Counted from the stretch's first letter, positions 9,453 through 16,707 are shown. The stretch is 16,810 nt of DNA from DASSBG01 sp965651365 (GCA_965651365.1 CBFGSA010000063.1:1-16810); one strand, 5' to 3'. Made by a program: numbers and translations. Notes: generated by a model not told the origin, from the sequence alone.

Positions 9453-9496
9453 TGCAGTGCCACGCCATCCAGGATGACTCGCGCTGATGGCACGTA

Positions 9497-9531
9497 TTTT
9501 CCGCTTCGAGTCCCGGGCTATAATGCCGCGT
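9497..9531 (+). promoter_or_regulatory. Sigma-70-like promoter of the cyclophilin gene
   Basis: A perfect TATAAT (9519-9524) is preceded at 16-base spacing by a weak -35 (TTTTCC at 9497-9502). The expected transcript start is near 9531, about 20 bases ahead of the ATG at 9553. This argues against an upstream start for the gene. Confidence 0.6.
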
Positions 9532-9552
9532 TTCGCCATTCCGGAGCGCCAC

Positions 9553-10053
<501 letters not shown>

Positions 10054-10071
10054 AGCTCTCTTTGGGGCAGG

Positions 10072-10101
10072 AAAAAGGGCGGCCGCCTGGCCGCCCTTTT
10101 T
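10072..10101. terminator. Bidirectional rho-independent terminator between ppiB and the GlsB-type gene
   Basis: A perfect 13-bp stem (aaaaagggcggcc 10072-10084 with its complement 10089-10101) encloses the loop gcct. T-runs follow on the plus strand and, through the A-run, on the minus strand. It lies between two convergent stop codons (10053 and 10124), so it can serve both genes. Confidence 0.95.
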
Positions 10102-10123
10102 CTTGTTTCCCGGACAAGCCGGA

Positions 10124-10378
10124 TCAGGCCTTTTTCTTGGTGATCAGGTGGTACAGGAACAGCAGAATCAGCGCACCGATCACGCCGACGATGAAGCCTG
10201 CAATTCCGCCGCTGGTAGAAATGCCAATCAGGCCAGCGATGAAAGTTCCCACGAACATGCCGGCAATGCCAAGGATTGCCGTGATGATGAAGCCTCCGGG
10301 GTCTTTGCCAGGCATGATGAATTTGGCCACGATGCCAATGACGAGGCCGATGATGAATACCCAAAGCCAGTGCAGCAT
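10124..10378 (-). CDS. GlsB/YeaQ/YmgE family (transglycosylase-associated) membrane protein
   Basis: This 84-residue protein consists of three hydrophobic segments separated by glycine-rich turns. It opens MLHWLWVFIIGLVIGIVAKF, continues with IMPGKDPGGFIITAILGIAG and ends in HLITKKKA. The 'KFIMPGKDPGG' loop and the AGFIVGVIGALILLFLYHLI end fit the PF04226 family. Members are small inner-membrane proteins often induced by stress; their biochemical role is not settled. The ATG at 10378 has an excellent Shine-Dalgarno (GGGAGGA). A longer open frame reaching 10534 lacks family similarity. It is monocistronic, convergent with ppiB and shares its terminator. The 226-base gap upstream, up to the aminotransferase at 10605, should hold two divergent promoters; nothing else is evident there. 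Confidence 0.9.
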   Translation of the reverse strand: MLHWLWVFIIGLVIGIVAKFIMPGKDPGGFIITAILGIAGMFVGTFIAGLIGISTSGGIAGFIVGVIGALILLFLYHLITKKKA

Positions 10379-10569
10379 GTTGTTCCTCCCGTTTCGAAAT
10401 GGACCCGCCTGATCCGAGGCGCCTCTGTTCCAGAGCCGCCGCTCGACTGACGGAACCTGCATCATGCCTTGGCGAGCCGGTTTGTTCCAGCAGCAGATCG
10501 AGGTTTGTTCAGGCTGCTGCCGGAATTCATACATGCCCCATGGCTATCAGTGCTCAAAACCGCCTGTGG

Positions 10570-10596
10570 TAAAATGGGCCGCTTGACTTTGAGGAG
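10570..10596 (+). promoter_or_regulatory. Possible -10 box and strong RBS of the aminotransferase gene
   Basis: TAAAAT (10570-10575) could be a -10 element; the matching -35 is poor. GAGGAG (10591-10596) lies 8 bases before the GTG at 10605 and decides that start over the in-frame ATG at 10626. Confidence 0.4.
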
Positions 10597-10604
10597 TTTG
10601 CACC

Positions 10605-11804
10605 GTGCCACTACTTGCCCAGCGCATGAGCCGCGCCAAGCCCAGCCTGATCATGATGATTGCCCAGAAGGCCCGCGAGATGAAGGCCGTCGGCAAGGAC
10701 ATCATCAGCTTCTCGATCGGCGTGCCCAATTTTCTGCCCGGTCCGCATGTGTACGAGGCAGTGCGCGAAATGCTGGAACACGACAGTGGCCAGTACGGCT
10801 CCAACCGTGGTCAGGCCGAGCTGCTGGATGCCTTTCTCGCGCACATGCGCGAGATCGGCCTGGACGGCTACGCCCGTGCCAACTGCTCGGTCGGCATCGG
10901 TGCCAAGCACATTCTCTACAACCTGGCCGAGGCGCTGCTGGACGAGGGCGACACGATCGCCTTCCCCACGCCGTACTGGACCAGTTACATGGACATCGCC
11001 GAGATTCTCGGCGCCAAGGTGCGGCTGCTGCCATGTCCGCCGGAGCAGAAGTACAAACTGACCCCGGCCCAGCTTGACGCCGCGCTGGCGGAAAAGCCCA
11101 AGGTGTTCCTGTTCAACAATCCGTCCAACCCGACCGGCATGGTGTATTCGGGCGAGGAGATTGCGGCCCTGGCCGACGTGCTGGTCAAGTATCCCGATAC
11201 CTGGATCATCACCGACGATATCTACAACCGCATGGTGTTCGACGGTGCCGAATACCACAACTTCGTGCATGCGCGGCCGGAGCTGCGCGAGCGCCTGGTA
11301 TTCGTCGATTCGCTGTCCAAGACCTACGGCATGCCCGGTTGGCGTGCGGGCTTGATGGCCGGCCCCGAAGCCGTGGCCGAGGCGGTGACCACGCTCAATT
11401 CCAACCACATCACCAGCTTGCCGGAAGTGGTCAGCGCCGCCGCAATTGCCGCCCTGAGCGGCCCGCAGGACGTACCGAAGCAGAAGGTGGCCGAATTTGC
11501 CAGGCGCCGCGACCAGGTCATGGAGGCGCTCAAGGCCATTCCGGGCGTGTCCTGCCCGCGGCCGCAAGGTGCGTTTTACGCCTTCCCGGACATCTCCTGC
11601 GCCTTTGGCAAATCGCACAATGGCACGCGCATCGACAACGATGCCGACCTGTGCACGGCGCTGCTGGAGGCCAAGGGTGTGGCTTGCGTGCCCGGCTCGG
11701 CTTTCGGCGAGCCGCGCAGCTTGCGCATTTCCTACACCTGCCCGGCGGCGCAGTTGCAGCCGGGTCTGGAACGCATCCAGGCATTCTTTTCCGAACTGAC
11801 GTGA
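10605..11804 (+). CDS. Class I PLP aminotransferase, aspartate-aminotransferase-like
   Basis: This 399-residue fold-type I PLP enzyme moves an amino group between an amino acid and a 2-oxo acid in the cytoplasm. Motifs: SFSIGVPNF (35-43), QYGSNRGQAELLDA (64-77), NNPSNPTG (171-178), DDIYNRMVF (204-212) with D204 and Y207 contacting PLP, SLSKTYGMPGWRAG (236-249) with Schiff-base K239, and LRISY near 378 carrying the arginine that binds the substrate carboxylate. The pattern fits the aspartate aminotransferase Ib-like group (AatA/AspC type), but aromatic or other specificity cannot be excluded. The start is the GTG at 10605, with GAGGAG 8 bases upstream. hicB begins 10 bases after the stop, so the two are likely co-transcribed. 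Confidence 0.9.
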   Translation: MPLLAQRMSRAKPSLIMMIAQKAREMKAVGKDIISFSIGVPNFLPGPHVYEAVREMLEHDSGQYGSNRGQAELLDAFLAHMREIGLDGYARANCSVGIGAKHILYNLAEALLDEGDTIAFPTPYWTSYMDIAEILGAKVRLLPCPPEQKYKLTPAQLDAALAEKPKVFLFNNPSNPTGMVYSGEEIAALADVLVKYPDTWIITDDIYNRMVFDGAEYHNFVHARPELRERLVFVDSLSKTYGMPGWRAGLMAGPEAVAEAVTTLNSNHITSLPEVVSAAAIAALSGPQDVPKQKVAEFARRRDQVMEALKAIPGVSCPRPQGAFYAFPDISCAFGKSHNGTRIDNDADLCTALLEAKGVACVPGSAFGEPRSLRISYTCPAAQLQPGLERIQAFFSELT

Positions 11805-11814
11805 GAGCAGCGCC

Positions 11815-12036
11815 ATGGCAAGGCAACTGACCGCAATCATCGAGCGTGAAGACGATGGATTTGTAGCGCTCTGTCCAGAGTTGGATATCGCAAGTCAGGG
11901 CGATTCAGTAGAGCAGGCCCATGCGAACTTGCGTGAGGCGCTGGAACTGTTTTTCGAGTCCGCACCGGCAAATGAAGTCCGTGAGCGCATGCGCGCTGAT
12001 GTCTTCGTAACCAGGGTCGAGGTTGACGTTGCCTAG
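11815..12036 (+). CDS. hicB: HicB-family antitoxin
   Basis: This 73-residue protein has the HicB partial-RNase-H-like fold. LTAIIEREDDGFVALCPELD is the first two strands and loop, followed by the IASQGDSVEQAHANLREALELFF helix that marks UPF0150/HicB. It would bind and block the HicA RNase encoded next. It stops after VFVTRVEVDVA and has no C-terminal helix-turn-helix or ribbon-helix-helix, so by itself it is unlikely to bind DNA. It starts at the ATG at 11815, 10 bases after the aminotransferase stop, with only a weak GAGA-type ribosome site. Its 3' end overlaps the hicA start. Antitoxin-first order is one of the two known arrangements. Confidence 0.88.
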   Translation: MARQLTAIIEREDDGFVALCPELDIASQGDSVEQAHANLREALELFFESAPANEVRERMRADVFVTRVEVDVA

Positions 12037-12250
12037 ACTCGGCGTCTTTTCCGGCCAGCAGATTTGTGCGTTATTGGCTCAACACGGCTTTGTCGAGGTT
12101 CGTCGCAAAGGCAGTCACATTGTCATGCAACGTACAGATCGCCAGGGTAGCCGAACGGTTCCGGTACCCGATCATCGCGAAGTTCGTACTGGTACGTTGG
12201 CGTCCATAATTCGTCAAACTGGATTGCCCCGCAGCATTTTCGAAGTCTGA
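12023..12250 (+). CDS. hicA: HicA-family toxin (mRNA interferase)
   Basis: This protein of about 75 residues has the double-stranded-RNA-binding-like HicA fold. SGQQICALLAQHGFVEVRRKGSH runs from residue 10, with the conserved G30-S31-H32 carrying the catalytic histidine, then a VPVPDHREVRTGTLASIIRQTGL core matching the 'VP.H..v..GTL..I.kqagl' pattern. HicA cuts mRNA and tmRNA and halts growth when not bound by HicB. There are two in-frame TTG starts, 12023 and 12029; the second has GAGG 6 bases upstream and may be the real one. Either way the gene overlaps hicB, so translation is probably coupled and kept low by the TTG. By eye the base composition is less GC-rich than the neighbouring metabolic genes, consistent with later acquisition. 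Confidence 0.88.
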   Translation: MTLPRLGVFSGQQICALLAQHGFVEVRRKGSHIVMQRTDRQGSRTVPVPDHREVRTGTLASIIRQTGLPRSIFEV

Positions 12251-12302
12251 CCGATTGACCTTCGGCAATCCCGATTCCCCATTCACCTTCACGGAGTAAA
12301 CC

Positions 12303-13280
12303 ATGAAAAAACCTGTACGAGTCGCCGTCACCGGCGCCGCCGGCCACATTGGCTATTCGCTGCTGTTTCGCATCGCTTCCGGCGACATGCTGGGCAAGGA
12401 CCAGCCGGTGATTCTGCAATTGCTGGAAATCGAAGTGGCCATGGATGCGCTGCACGGTGTGGTCATGGAACTCAACGACGGCGCCTTCCCGCTGGTCGCC
12501 GGTGTGGTGGCCAGTGACGATCCCAAGCTGGCTTTTGCCGATGCCGACTACGCGCTGCTGGTCGGCGCGCGTCCGCGCGGTGCGGGCATGGAGCGCTCCG
12601 ATCTGCTGGAGGCCAACGGCAAGATCTTCGGGCCGCAGGGCAAGGCGCTCAACGAACACGCCAGCCGCGACGTCAAGGTGCTGGTGGTGGGCAACCCGGC
12701 CAACACCAACTGCCTGATTGCCCAGGCCAATGCGCCGGATCTGGACCCGGCCAACTTCACCGCCATGATGCGCCTGGACCACAACCGTGCGCGCTACCAG
12801 CTGGCCAAGCGCACCGACACACACGTCAATGATGTCAAGGGCGTGACCATCTGGGGCAACCACAGCTCGACCCAGTTCCCCGATCTGGAGCACGCCACGG
12901 TCAAGGGCGAGAAGGCGCTCGACCTGGTGCGCCGTGACTGGTACGAGCAGGAATTCATTCCCATCGTGCAGCAGCGCGGTGCCGCCATCATCAAGGCGCG
13001 CGGTGCTTCCAGTGCCGCCTCGGCGGCTTCTGCTGCGGTCGACCACATGCGCTCCTGGGCGCTGGGTACGGCCGAGGGCGAATGGGTGTCGATGGGCATT
13101 CCGTCCGATGGCTCCTACGGCATCGAGTCGGGCATCATCTACGGCTACCCGGTGACCTGCGCCAATGGCAAGTACGAAATCGTGCAGAACCTGGCGATCA
13201 ACGACTTCGCCCGCCAGCGCATGGATGCCAGCGCCGCCGAGCTGCGTGAAGAGCGCAAGGCCGTCGAAAGCCTGCTCTGA
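12303..13280 (+). CDS. mdh: Malate dehydrogenase (NAD-dependent)
   Basis: This 325-residue TCA-cycle enzyme interconverts malate and oxaloacetate. The N-terminal Rossmann motif is TGAAGHIGYSL (10-20). Substrate and active-site blocks are VGARPRGAGMERSDLL (87-102, with the substrate arginines), VVGNPANTNCLIA (128-140), MMRLDHNRA (155-163, with D159 and R162) and IWGNHSSTQFPD, whose H187 is the catalytic base paired with D159. This is the cytosolic/plant-like type found in many proteobacteria, not the 312-residue E. coli type. The ATG at 12303 has GGAG about 6 bases upstream. It lies 52 bases after hicA on the same strand. No classical terminator follows, but two large palindromes lie in the next 380 bases. 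Confidence 0.97.
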   Translation: MKKPVRVAVTGAAGHIGYSLLFRIASGDMLGKDQPVILQLLEIEVAMDALHGVVMELNDGAFPLVAGVVASDDPKLAFADADYALLVGARPRGAGMERSDLLEANGKIFGPQGKALNEHASRDVKVLVVGNPANTNCLIAQANAPDLDPANFTAMMRLDHNRARYQLAKRTDTHVNDVKGVTIWGNHSSTQFPDLEHATVKGEKALDLVRRDWYEQEFIPIVQQRGAAIIKARGASSAASAASAAVDHMRSWALGTAEGEWVSMGIPSDGSYGIESGIIYGYPVTCANGKYEIVQNLAINDFARQRMDASAAELREERKAVESLL

Positions 13281-13318
13281 GTGAGGCGTCGCTGTTGCGC
13301 AGAAGCGGGCCACGCTTT

Positions 13319-13340
13319 TGCCGGAGCGGGCCGTGCCCCA
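13319..13340 (+). repeat. Partial REP-like sequence
   Basis: ggagcgggccgtgccc (13323-13338) matches, with one change, the core of the REP-like hairpin read on the minus strand at 13640-13656 (ggagcgggccatgccc). It stands in opposite orientation to that copy and is incomplete on its right side. Confidence 0.5.
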
Positions 13341-13359
13341 CTGGCGCTTAGTCAAGGCT

Positions 13360-13469
13360 CGTCGTTCCGGACGGAGCGTAGCGACGATCCGGAATCCACG
13401 TTCCAGCCCAATTCTCCATGCAACCAAGTGGATTCCGGGTTCCACGCTGCGCGTGGCCCCGGAATGACG
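13360..13469. repeat. Long inverted repeat related to the element at 9323-9452
   Basis: The left arm 13360-13399 (cgtcgttccgg...ccggaatccac) pairs with the right arm 13428-13469 (gtggattccggg...ccccggaatgacg), with a 28-base centre. Each arm contains its own small palindrome, e.g. acgctgcgcgt in the right arm. The outer sequence parallels the cgtcatcctggg...gggatcca arms of the other element. The gap 13281-13662 between mdh and msrA holds this and the next element and no recognisable gene. Confidence 0.8.
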
Positions 13470-13523
13470 CGGATATTCTTTTGGACTGCAGTAATGCGGA
13501 CATTGCGCCAACCAAGCACCATT

Positions 13524-13650
13524 GGGCCATGCCCGCGATGGCGGAGCCGTGAGCGGTAAGCGGTGAGCGGTGAGCGGAAAAAAGCGGGTAGCCGGCCCGC
13601 TCACGGCTCACCGCTCACGGCTCACAGCATTGCGATCGCGGGCATGGCCC
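13524..13650. repeat. REP-like hairpin flanking tandem 9-mers
   Basis: An exact 16-bp inverted pair (gggccatgcccgcgat 13524-13539 with 13635-13650) encloses tandem gtgagcggt-type units on the left (13549-13577) and their complements (ctcaccg, ctcacgg) on the right (13598-13625), around an A-rich centre. The whole 127 bases can fold as one long hairpin. The outer arm read on the minus strand (ggcaggagcgggccatgcccgcgatcg, 13633-13659) has the layout of Pseudomonas/Xanthomonas REP sequences. Its position between convergent genes would suit termination or transcript protection. Confidence 0.8.
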
Positions 13651-13662
13651 GCTCCTGCCGTT

Positions 13663-14178
13663 CTACGCCGCGCTGTCGCGGCGCGGCAGCTTCCAGCCCG
13701 GGCGGATGAAATGGCAGGTGTAGCCACCGGGGTTGCGCTCCAGGTAGTCCTGATGTTCGGGTTCGGCTTCCCAGAACGGGCCGGCCTCGACCACTTCGGT
13801 GACCACCTTGCCCGGCCACAGGCCGGACGCCTCGACATCCTTGATCGTGTCCTCGGCAATGCGGCGCTGCTCGTCGGAGGTGTAGAAGATGGCCGAGCGG
13901 TAGCTGCTGCCGACATCGTTGCCCTGGCGATTGGCCGTGGTCGGGTCGTGGATCTGGAAGAAGAACTCCAGCATGTTGCGGAAGCTGGTGCGTGCGGGAT
14001 CAAACTCGATCTCGATCGCCTCGGCATGCATGCCGTGGTTGCGATAGGTGGCGTTGGGCACCTCACCGCCGGTATAGCCTACACGTGTGGAAATGACGCC
14101 GGGCTGCTTGCGGATCAAATCCTGCATGCCCCAGAAACAGCCGCCAGCAAAAACGGCACGCTCAACTTGGCTGCTCAT
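13663..14178 (-). CDS. msrA: Peptide-methionine (S)-S-oxide reductase
   Basis: This 171-residue repair enzyme reduces the S form of methionine sulfoxide in proteins. The catalytic motif is AGGCFWG with C14 as nucleophile. VGYTGGEVPNATYRNHGMHAEAIEIEFD (33-60) supplies the substrate pocket and E53, and QIHDPTTANRQGNDVGSSYRS follows from 75. Only one more cysteine is present, C155 in GGYTCHFI, the likely resolving residue, so this is the shorter form without the third C-terminal cysteine. There is no signal peptide, so it is cytoplasmic. The start is the ATG at 14178, with GGGAGA upstream. The gene overlaps the msrB stop (ATGA), giving one coupled msrB-msrA transcript. A longer frame to 14274 runs inside msrB and is not supported. 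Confidence 0.95.
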   Translation of the reverse strand: MSSQVERAVFAGGCFWGMQDLIRKQPGVISTRVGYTGGEVPNATYRNHGMHAEAIEIEFDPARTSFRNMLEFFFQIHDPTTANRQGNDVGSSYRSAIFYTSDEQRRIAEDTIKDVEASGLWPGKVVTEVVEAGPFWEAEPEHQDYLERNPGGYTCHFIRPGWKLPRRDSAA

Positions 14179-14636
14179 GGCTTGTCTCCCTCGAACAAGG
14201 TGCGGTATGCAGCATAGCCCTCGGCCTCCAGCGCGTCGAGCGGCACAAAGCGCAAGGCCGCCGAGTTGATGCAATAGCGCAACCCACCCGTTTCCGGTGG
14301 ACCGTCCGGAAACACGTGACCCAGGTGACTGTCGCCGTGGCTTGAGCGTACCTCGGTGCGGAACATGCCGTGGCTGGTATCTCTTTTTTCCGGCACGTTG
14401 TCGGTCTCCACCGGCTGGCTGAAGCTGGGCCAGCCGCAGGCCGAGTCGAACTTGTCCATGGACGTGAACAAGGGTTCACCGGACACCACATCGACATACA
14501 ATCCGGCCTCGTGGTGATCATTGAACGCGTTGTCGAACGGTCGCTCCGTCCCGGCTTCCTGGGTCACGCGGTACTGCTCCGGGGTGAGCCGGGCCAAGGC
14601 TTGCGGGGTTTTGCGATAAGGCTTCGAGTCCGGCAT
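14175..14636 (-). CDS. msrB: Peptide-methionine (R)-S-oxide reductase
   Basis: This 153-residue enzyme reduces the R form of methionine sulfoxide, the partner of MsrA. Motifs: GEPLFTSMDKFDSACGWPSF (53-72, with C67 as probable resolving cysteine), EVRSSHGDSHLGHVFPDGP (95-113) and GLRYCINSAALRF (118-130) with catalytic C122. The two CxxC pairs that bind zinc in E. coli MsrB are absent: the equivalent positions read YVDVVSGE and SSHGDSH. It is therefore the zinc-free class with a thiol-disulfide cycle between C122 and C67. The ATG at 14636 gives the standard N-terminus; the ribosome site is weak. A longer frame to 14774 has no family similarity. It is the first gene of the pair, divergent from the small membrane gene, with 163 bases between them for promoters. 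Confidence 0.95.
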   Translation of the reverse strand: MPDSKPYRKTPQALARLTPEQYRVTQEAGTERPFDNAFNDHHEAGLYVDVVSGEPLFTSMDKFDSACGWPSFSQPVETDNVPEKRDTSHGMFRTEVRSSHGDSHLGHVFPDGPPETGGLRYCINSAALRFVPLDALEAEGYAAYRTLFEGDKP

Positions 14637-14799
14637 TGGGAGTGACTCAAAATGGGCAGGTCGCCAGTGTGCCGCAGATTGCCGCACGAAACCTGAATGA
14701 CCGCTCAGGGCGACTCTGCAGCAGGACGGTGGCGAGAAATGCGGGCTGGCTTGCGTCTGTCGGTGCATTGCCACACACTTGAATGCGGAGCCCGGTCAC

Positions 14800-15144
14800 A
14801 TGCCGATGTGGAGCAAGAAGCTGGTCGTGCTTCTGATCCTGTTCGGTTTTCCAGTCGCGCTGGTGCTGGCTTGGGCCTTCGATGTCACGCCGGCAGGCGT
14901 TCAACACACGGACGATGCAGGACAACCCGTGCTGCGGCGGGCGCGTCACGGCACATGGATCGTCGCGCTGCTGGGAGGCCTCGTCGCGGTCGTCGCGGGG
15001 GTCGGTTTCTGGTGGTTGCAGCGACCCGGCCTGACCATCGCCCCGATCCTGTATCCCTGGCGCGACGACCCGCGCTTCAGTACGCTGGTGCGCAAGATCG
15101 GCCTGCCGGTCCCGGCAACGTTGGCCAAGCGGCTGCTAGAATAA
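14800..15144 (+). pseudogene. Short two-TM protein, probable internally deleted remnant of a TolB/TPR-type membrane protein
   Basis: This 114-residue open frame has TM1 at about 8-27 (LVVLLILFGFPVALVLAWAF), followed by DVTPAGVQHTD, then TM2 at about 52-73. The 'FGFPVALVLAWAFDVTPAGV' block is the hallmark of a large proteobacterial group with a membrane region, a TolB-like domain and many TPRs. The end, PILYPWRDDPRFSTLVRKIG (82-101), resembles the last segment of those same proteins, after the TPRs. Everything between is missing, as is the usual cytoplasmic N-terminal stretch before TM1. The likely history is loss of the middle in frame. It might still be expressed as a small membrane protein: the ATG at 14800 has GGAG 9 bases upstream. 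A TTG at 14779 is an alternative start. It ends 30 bases before prpB. The family match is from memory of its consensus, not a search. Confidence 0.6.
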
Positions 15145-15174
15145 GCGGTTCGATCCGTATTCGGGAAGCATCGC

Positions 15175-16065
15175 ATGGCCAATACAGACTCGGCGGGTGC
15201 GCGATTTCGCGCCGCACTGCGCGAAGAGAGCCCCTTGCAGGTGGCTGGAGCCATCACGGCCTTTGCCGGACTGATGGCGCGGCGGGTCGGTTTTCGCGCC
15301 CTGTATCTGTCCGGCGGCGGCGTGGCAGCCAACTCGCTGGGCATGCCGGATCTGGGCATTTCGACCATGGAAGACGTGCTCACCGACGCGCGGCGCATTG
15401 TCGAGGCGACACAGATGCCGCTGCTGGTCGACATCGATACCGGCTGGGGCGGGGCCTTCAATATCGCGCGTACCATCCGCAGCTTCGAGCGCGTCGGCGT
15501 GGGCGCGGTGCACATGGAAGACCAGGTCGGTCAGAAGCGTTGCGGCCATCGGCCAGGCAAGGAAGTGGTGAGCAAGGCCGAGATGGTCGATCGCGTGAAA
15601 GCGGCCGTGGACGGGCGTACCGATGCGGGCTTCGTGATCATGGCGCGCACCGATGCGGCGGCGAAGGAGGGCATCGATGCGGCCATCGAACGCGCCGTGG
15701 CCTACGTGGAAGCCGGCGCCGACATGATCTTTCCCGAGGCCATGAAAACCCTGGACGACTACCGCAAGTTCAAGGCCGCGGTGCAGGTGCCTATCCTGGC
15801 CAACCTCACCGAATTCGGCTCCACGCCGTTTTTCACCACCGATGAACTGGCCAGCGCCAACGTCGACATTGCGCTGTACTGCTGCGGTGCCTACCGCGCC
15901 ATGAACAAGGCCGCACTGGGCTTTTACGAGACCGTGCGCCGCGACGGCACGCAAAAGGCGTACGTAGGGCAGATGCAGACCCGTGAGGAGCTGTACGACT
16001 ATCTCGGCTATCACGCCTACGAAGACAAGCTCGACGCGCTGTTTGCCAACAGCGAAAAGGATTGA
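15175..16065 (+). CDS. prpB: 2-methylisocitrate lyase
   Basis: This 296-residue enzyme of the methylcitrate cycle splits 2-methylisocitrate into pyruvate and succinate during propionate breakdown. Motifs: YLSGGGVAANSLGMPDLG (44-61), VDIDTGWGG (85-93) with Mg-binding D86/D88, the catalytic loop K121-R-C-G-H125 with C123 as active-site cysteine followed by RPGKEVVS, and ARTDA. NLTEFGSTPFFTTDEL is typical of PrpB rather than isocitrate lyase. The ATG at 15175 has a GGGAA ribosome site. It is the first methylcitrate gene of a plus-strand operon, followed after 5 bases by a membrane protein and then prpC. No PrpR-type regulator gene is visible on either side. Confidence 0.96.
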   Translation: MANTDSAGARFRAALREESPLQVAGAITAFAGLMARRVGFRALYLSGGGVAANSLGMPDLGISTMEDVLTDARRIVEATQMPLLVDIDTGWGGAFNIARTIRSFERVGVGAVHMEDQVGQKRCGHRPGKEVVSKAEMVDRVKAAVDGRTDAGFVIMARTDAAAKEGIDAAIERAVAYVEAGADMIFPEAMKTLDDYRKFKAAVQVPILANLTEFGSTPFFTTDELASANVDIALYCCGAYRAMNKAALGFYETVRRDGTQKAYVGQMQTREELYDYLGYHAYEDKLDALFANSEKD

Positions 16066-16070
16066 CGCGC

Positions 16071-16661
16071 ATGCCCGAGCCGCCAATGCAATCTGATGAA
16101 ACGCGCCCGACGACTGGCTCACGTCGCATTCGATGGGACGCACTGGCGGCCATCATTGCCTCGTTGGTCGGTTTGTTGGCGCTGCTCGTGTCCGGCTATA
16201 CCGCCTACATCCAGCGTCAGCAGGTACGCGCGCAAGTGTGGCCGCGTTTGTCCATCGCGTATCAGGACCAGGTGCACAAGCTCACCGTGTTCAACAAGGG
16301 CGTGGGGCCGGCCATCGTGCGCAGCGTCAAAGTGACGGTCGACGGCAAGCCACAACAGGATTGGGAACATGCGCTGGCAGTCATGGGCCTTCCGCACACC
16401 GAGTCCGACTACGGTCACTCGACGCTCGCCACGGCGGTGTTGAGTCCCGGCGATGCGCTTGCGCTGCTGGTTTTCGATGAGGATGCGAAATACCAGCATT
16501 TCCGCACGGCCATGAGTGCGCACGGCCTGGTGAACATCTGTTACTGCTCGACCCTCGACGACTGCTGGTTGCTTGAAGATCACCGCGCTCCGGTCAAGCC
16601 CAGTGTGCGGAAGGTCGCGCAATGCCCGAGTCTGATGCCCGAAGAAGCATTCCGCGATTGA
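16071..16661 (+). CDS. Single-TM protein of unknown function inside the prp operon
   Basis: This 196-residue protein has a short charged N-terminus (1-22), one membrane segment at about 25-47 and a C-terminal domain of about 150 residues. I do not recognise a named family. The soluble part has an N75-K-G-V-G-P-A81 strand motif of the kind seen in small beta-rich extracytoplasmic domains and a cysteine-rich NICYCSTLDDCWLL segment (C157, C159, C165) plus C185. The start is the ATG at 16071, with AAGGA 9 bases upstream; an ATG at 16086 is possible. The gap from the prpB stop is 5 bases, and prpC begins 46 bases after its stop, so it is almost surely expressed with the methylcitrate genes. No link to propionate chemistry can be read from the sequence. 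Confidence 0.8.
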   Translation: MPEPPMQSDETRPTTGSRRIRWDALAAIIASLVGLLALLVSGYTAYIQRQQVRAQVWPRLSIAYQDQVHKLTVFNKGVGPAIVRSVKVTVDGKPQQDWEHALAVMGLPHTESDYGHSTLATAVLSPGDALALLVFDEDAKYQHFRTAMSAHGLVNICYCSTLDDCWLLEDHRAPVKPSVRKVAQCPSLMPEEAFRD

Positions 16662-16707
16662 GTATCGCAAGCTTGTCACACACCCTTATCGAAACACGGA
16701 GAACATC

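Noticed and set aside
10611..11840. 409-codon minus-strand frame opposite the aminotransferase
   Set aside because: The sense strand carries NPSNPTG, the SLSK lysine and other PLP motifs. The antisense frame is a composition shadow.
13281..13559. 92-codon plus-strand frame after mdh
   Set aside because: It is made entirely of the repeat elements, with no ribosome site or protein character.
12123..13604. 493-codon minus-strand frame opposite hicA and mdh
   Set aside because: It crosses two genes and a repeat element, with no family resemblance and no ribosome site.
15121..15142. TTGGCC...TAGAAT as a prpB promoter
   Set aside because: The two hexamers are only 10 bases apart, and no better -35 is found.
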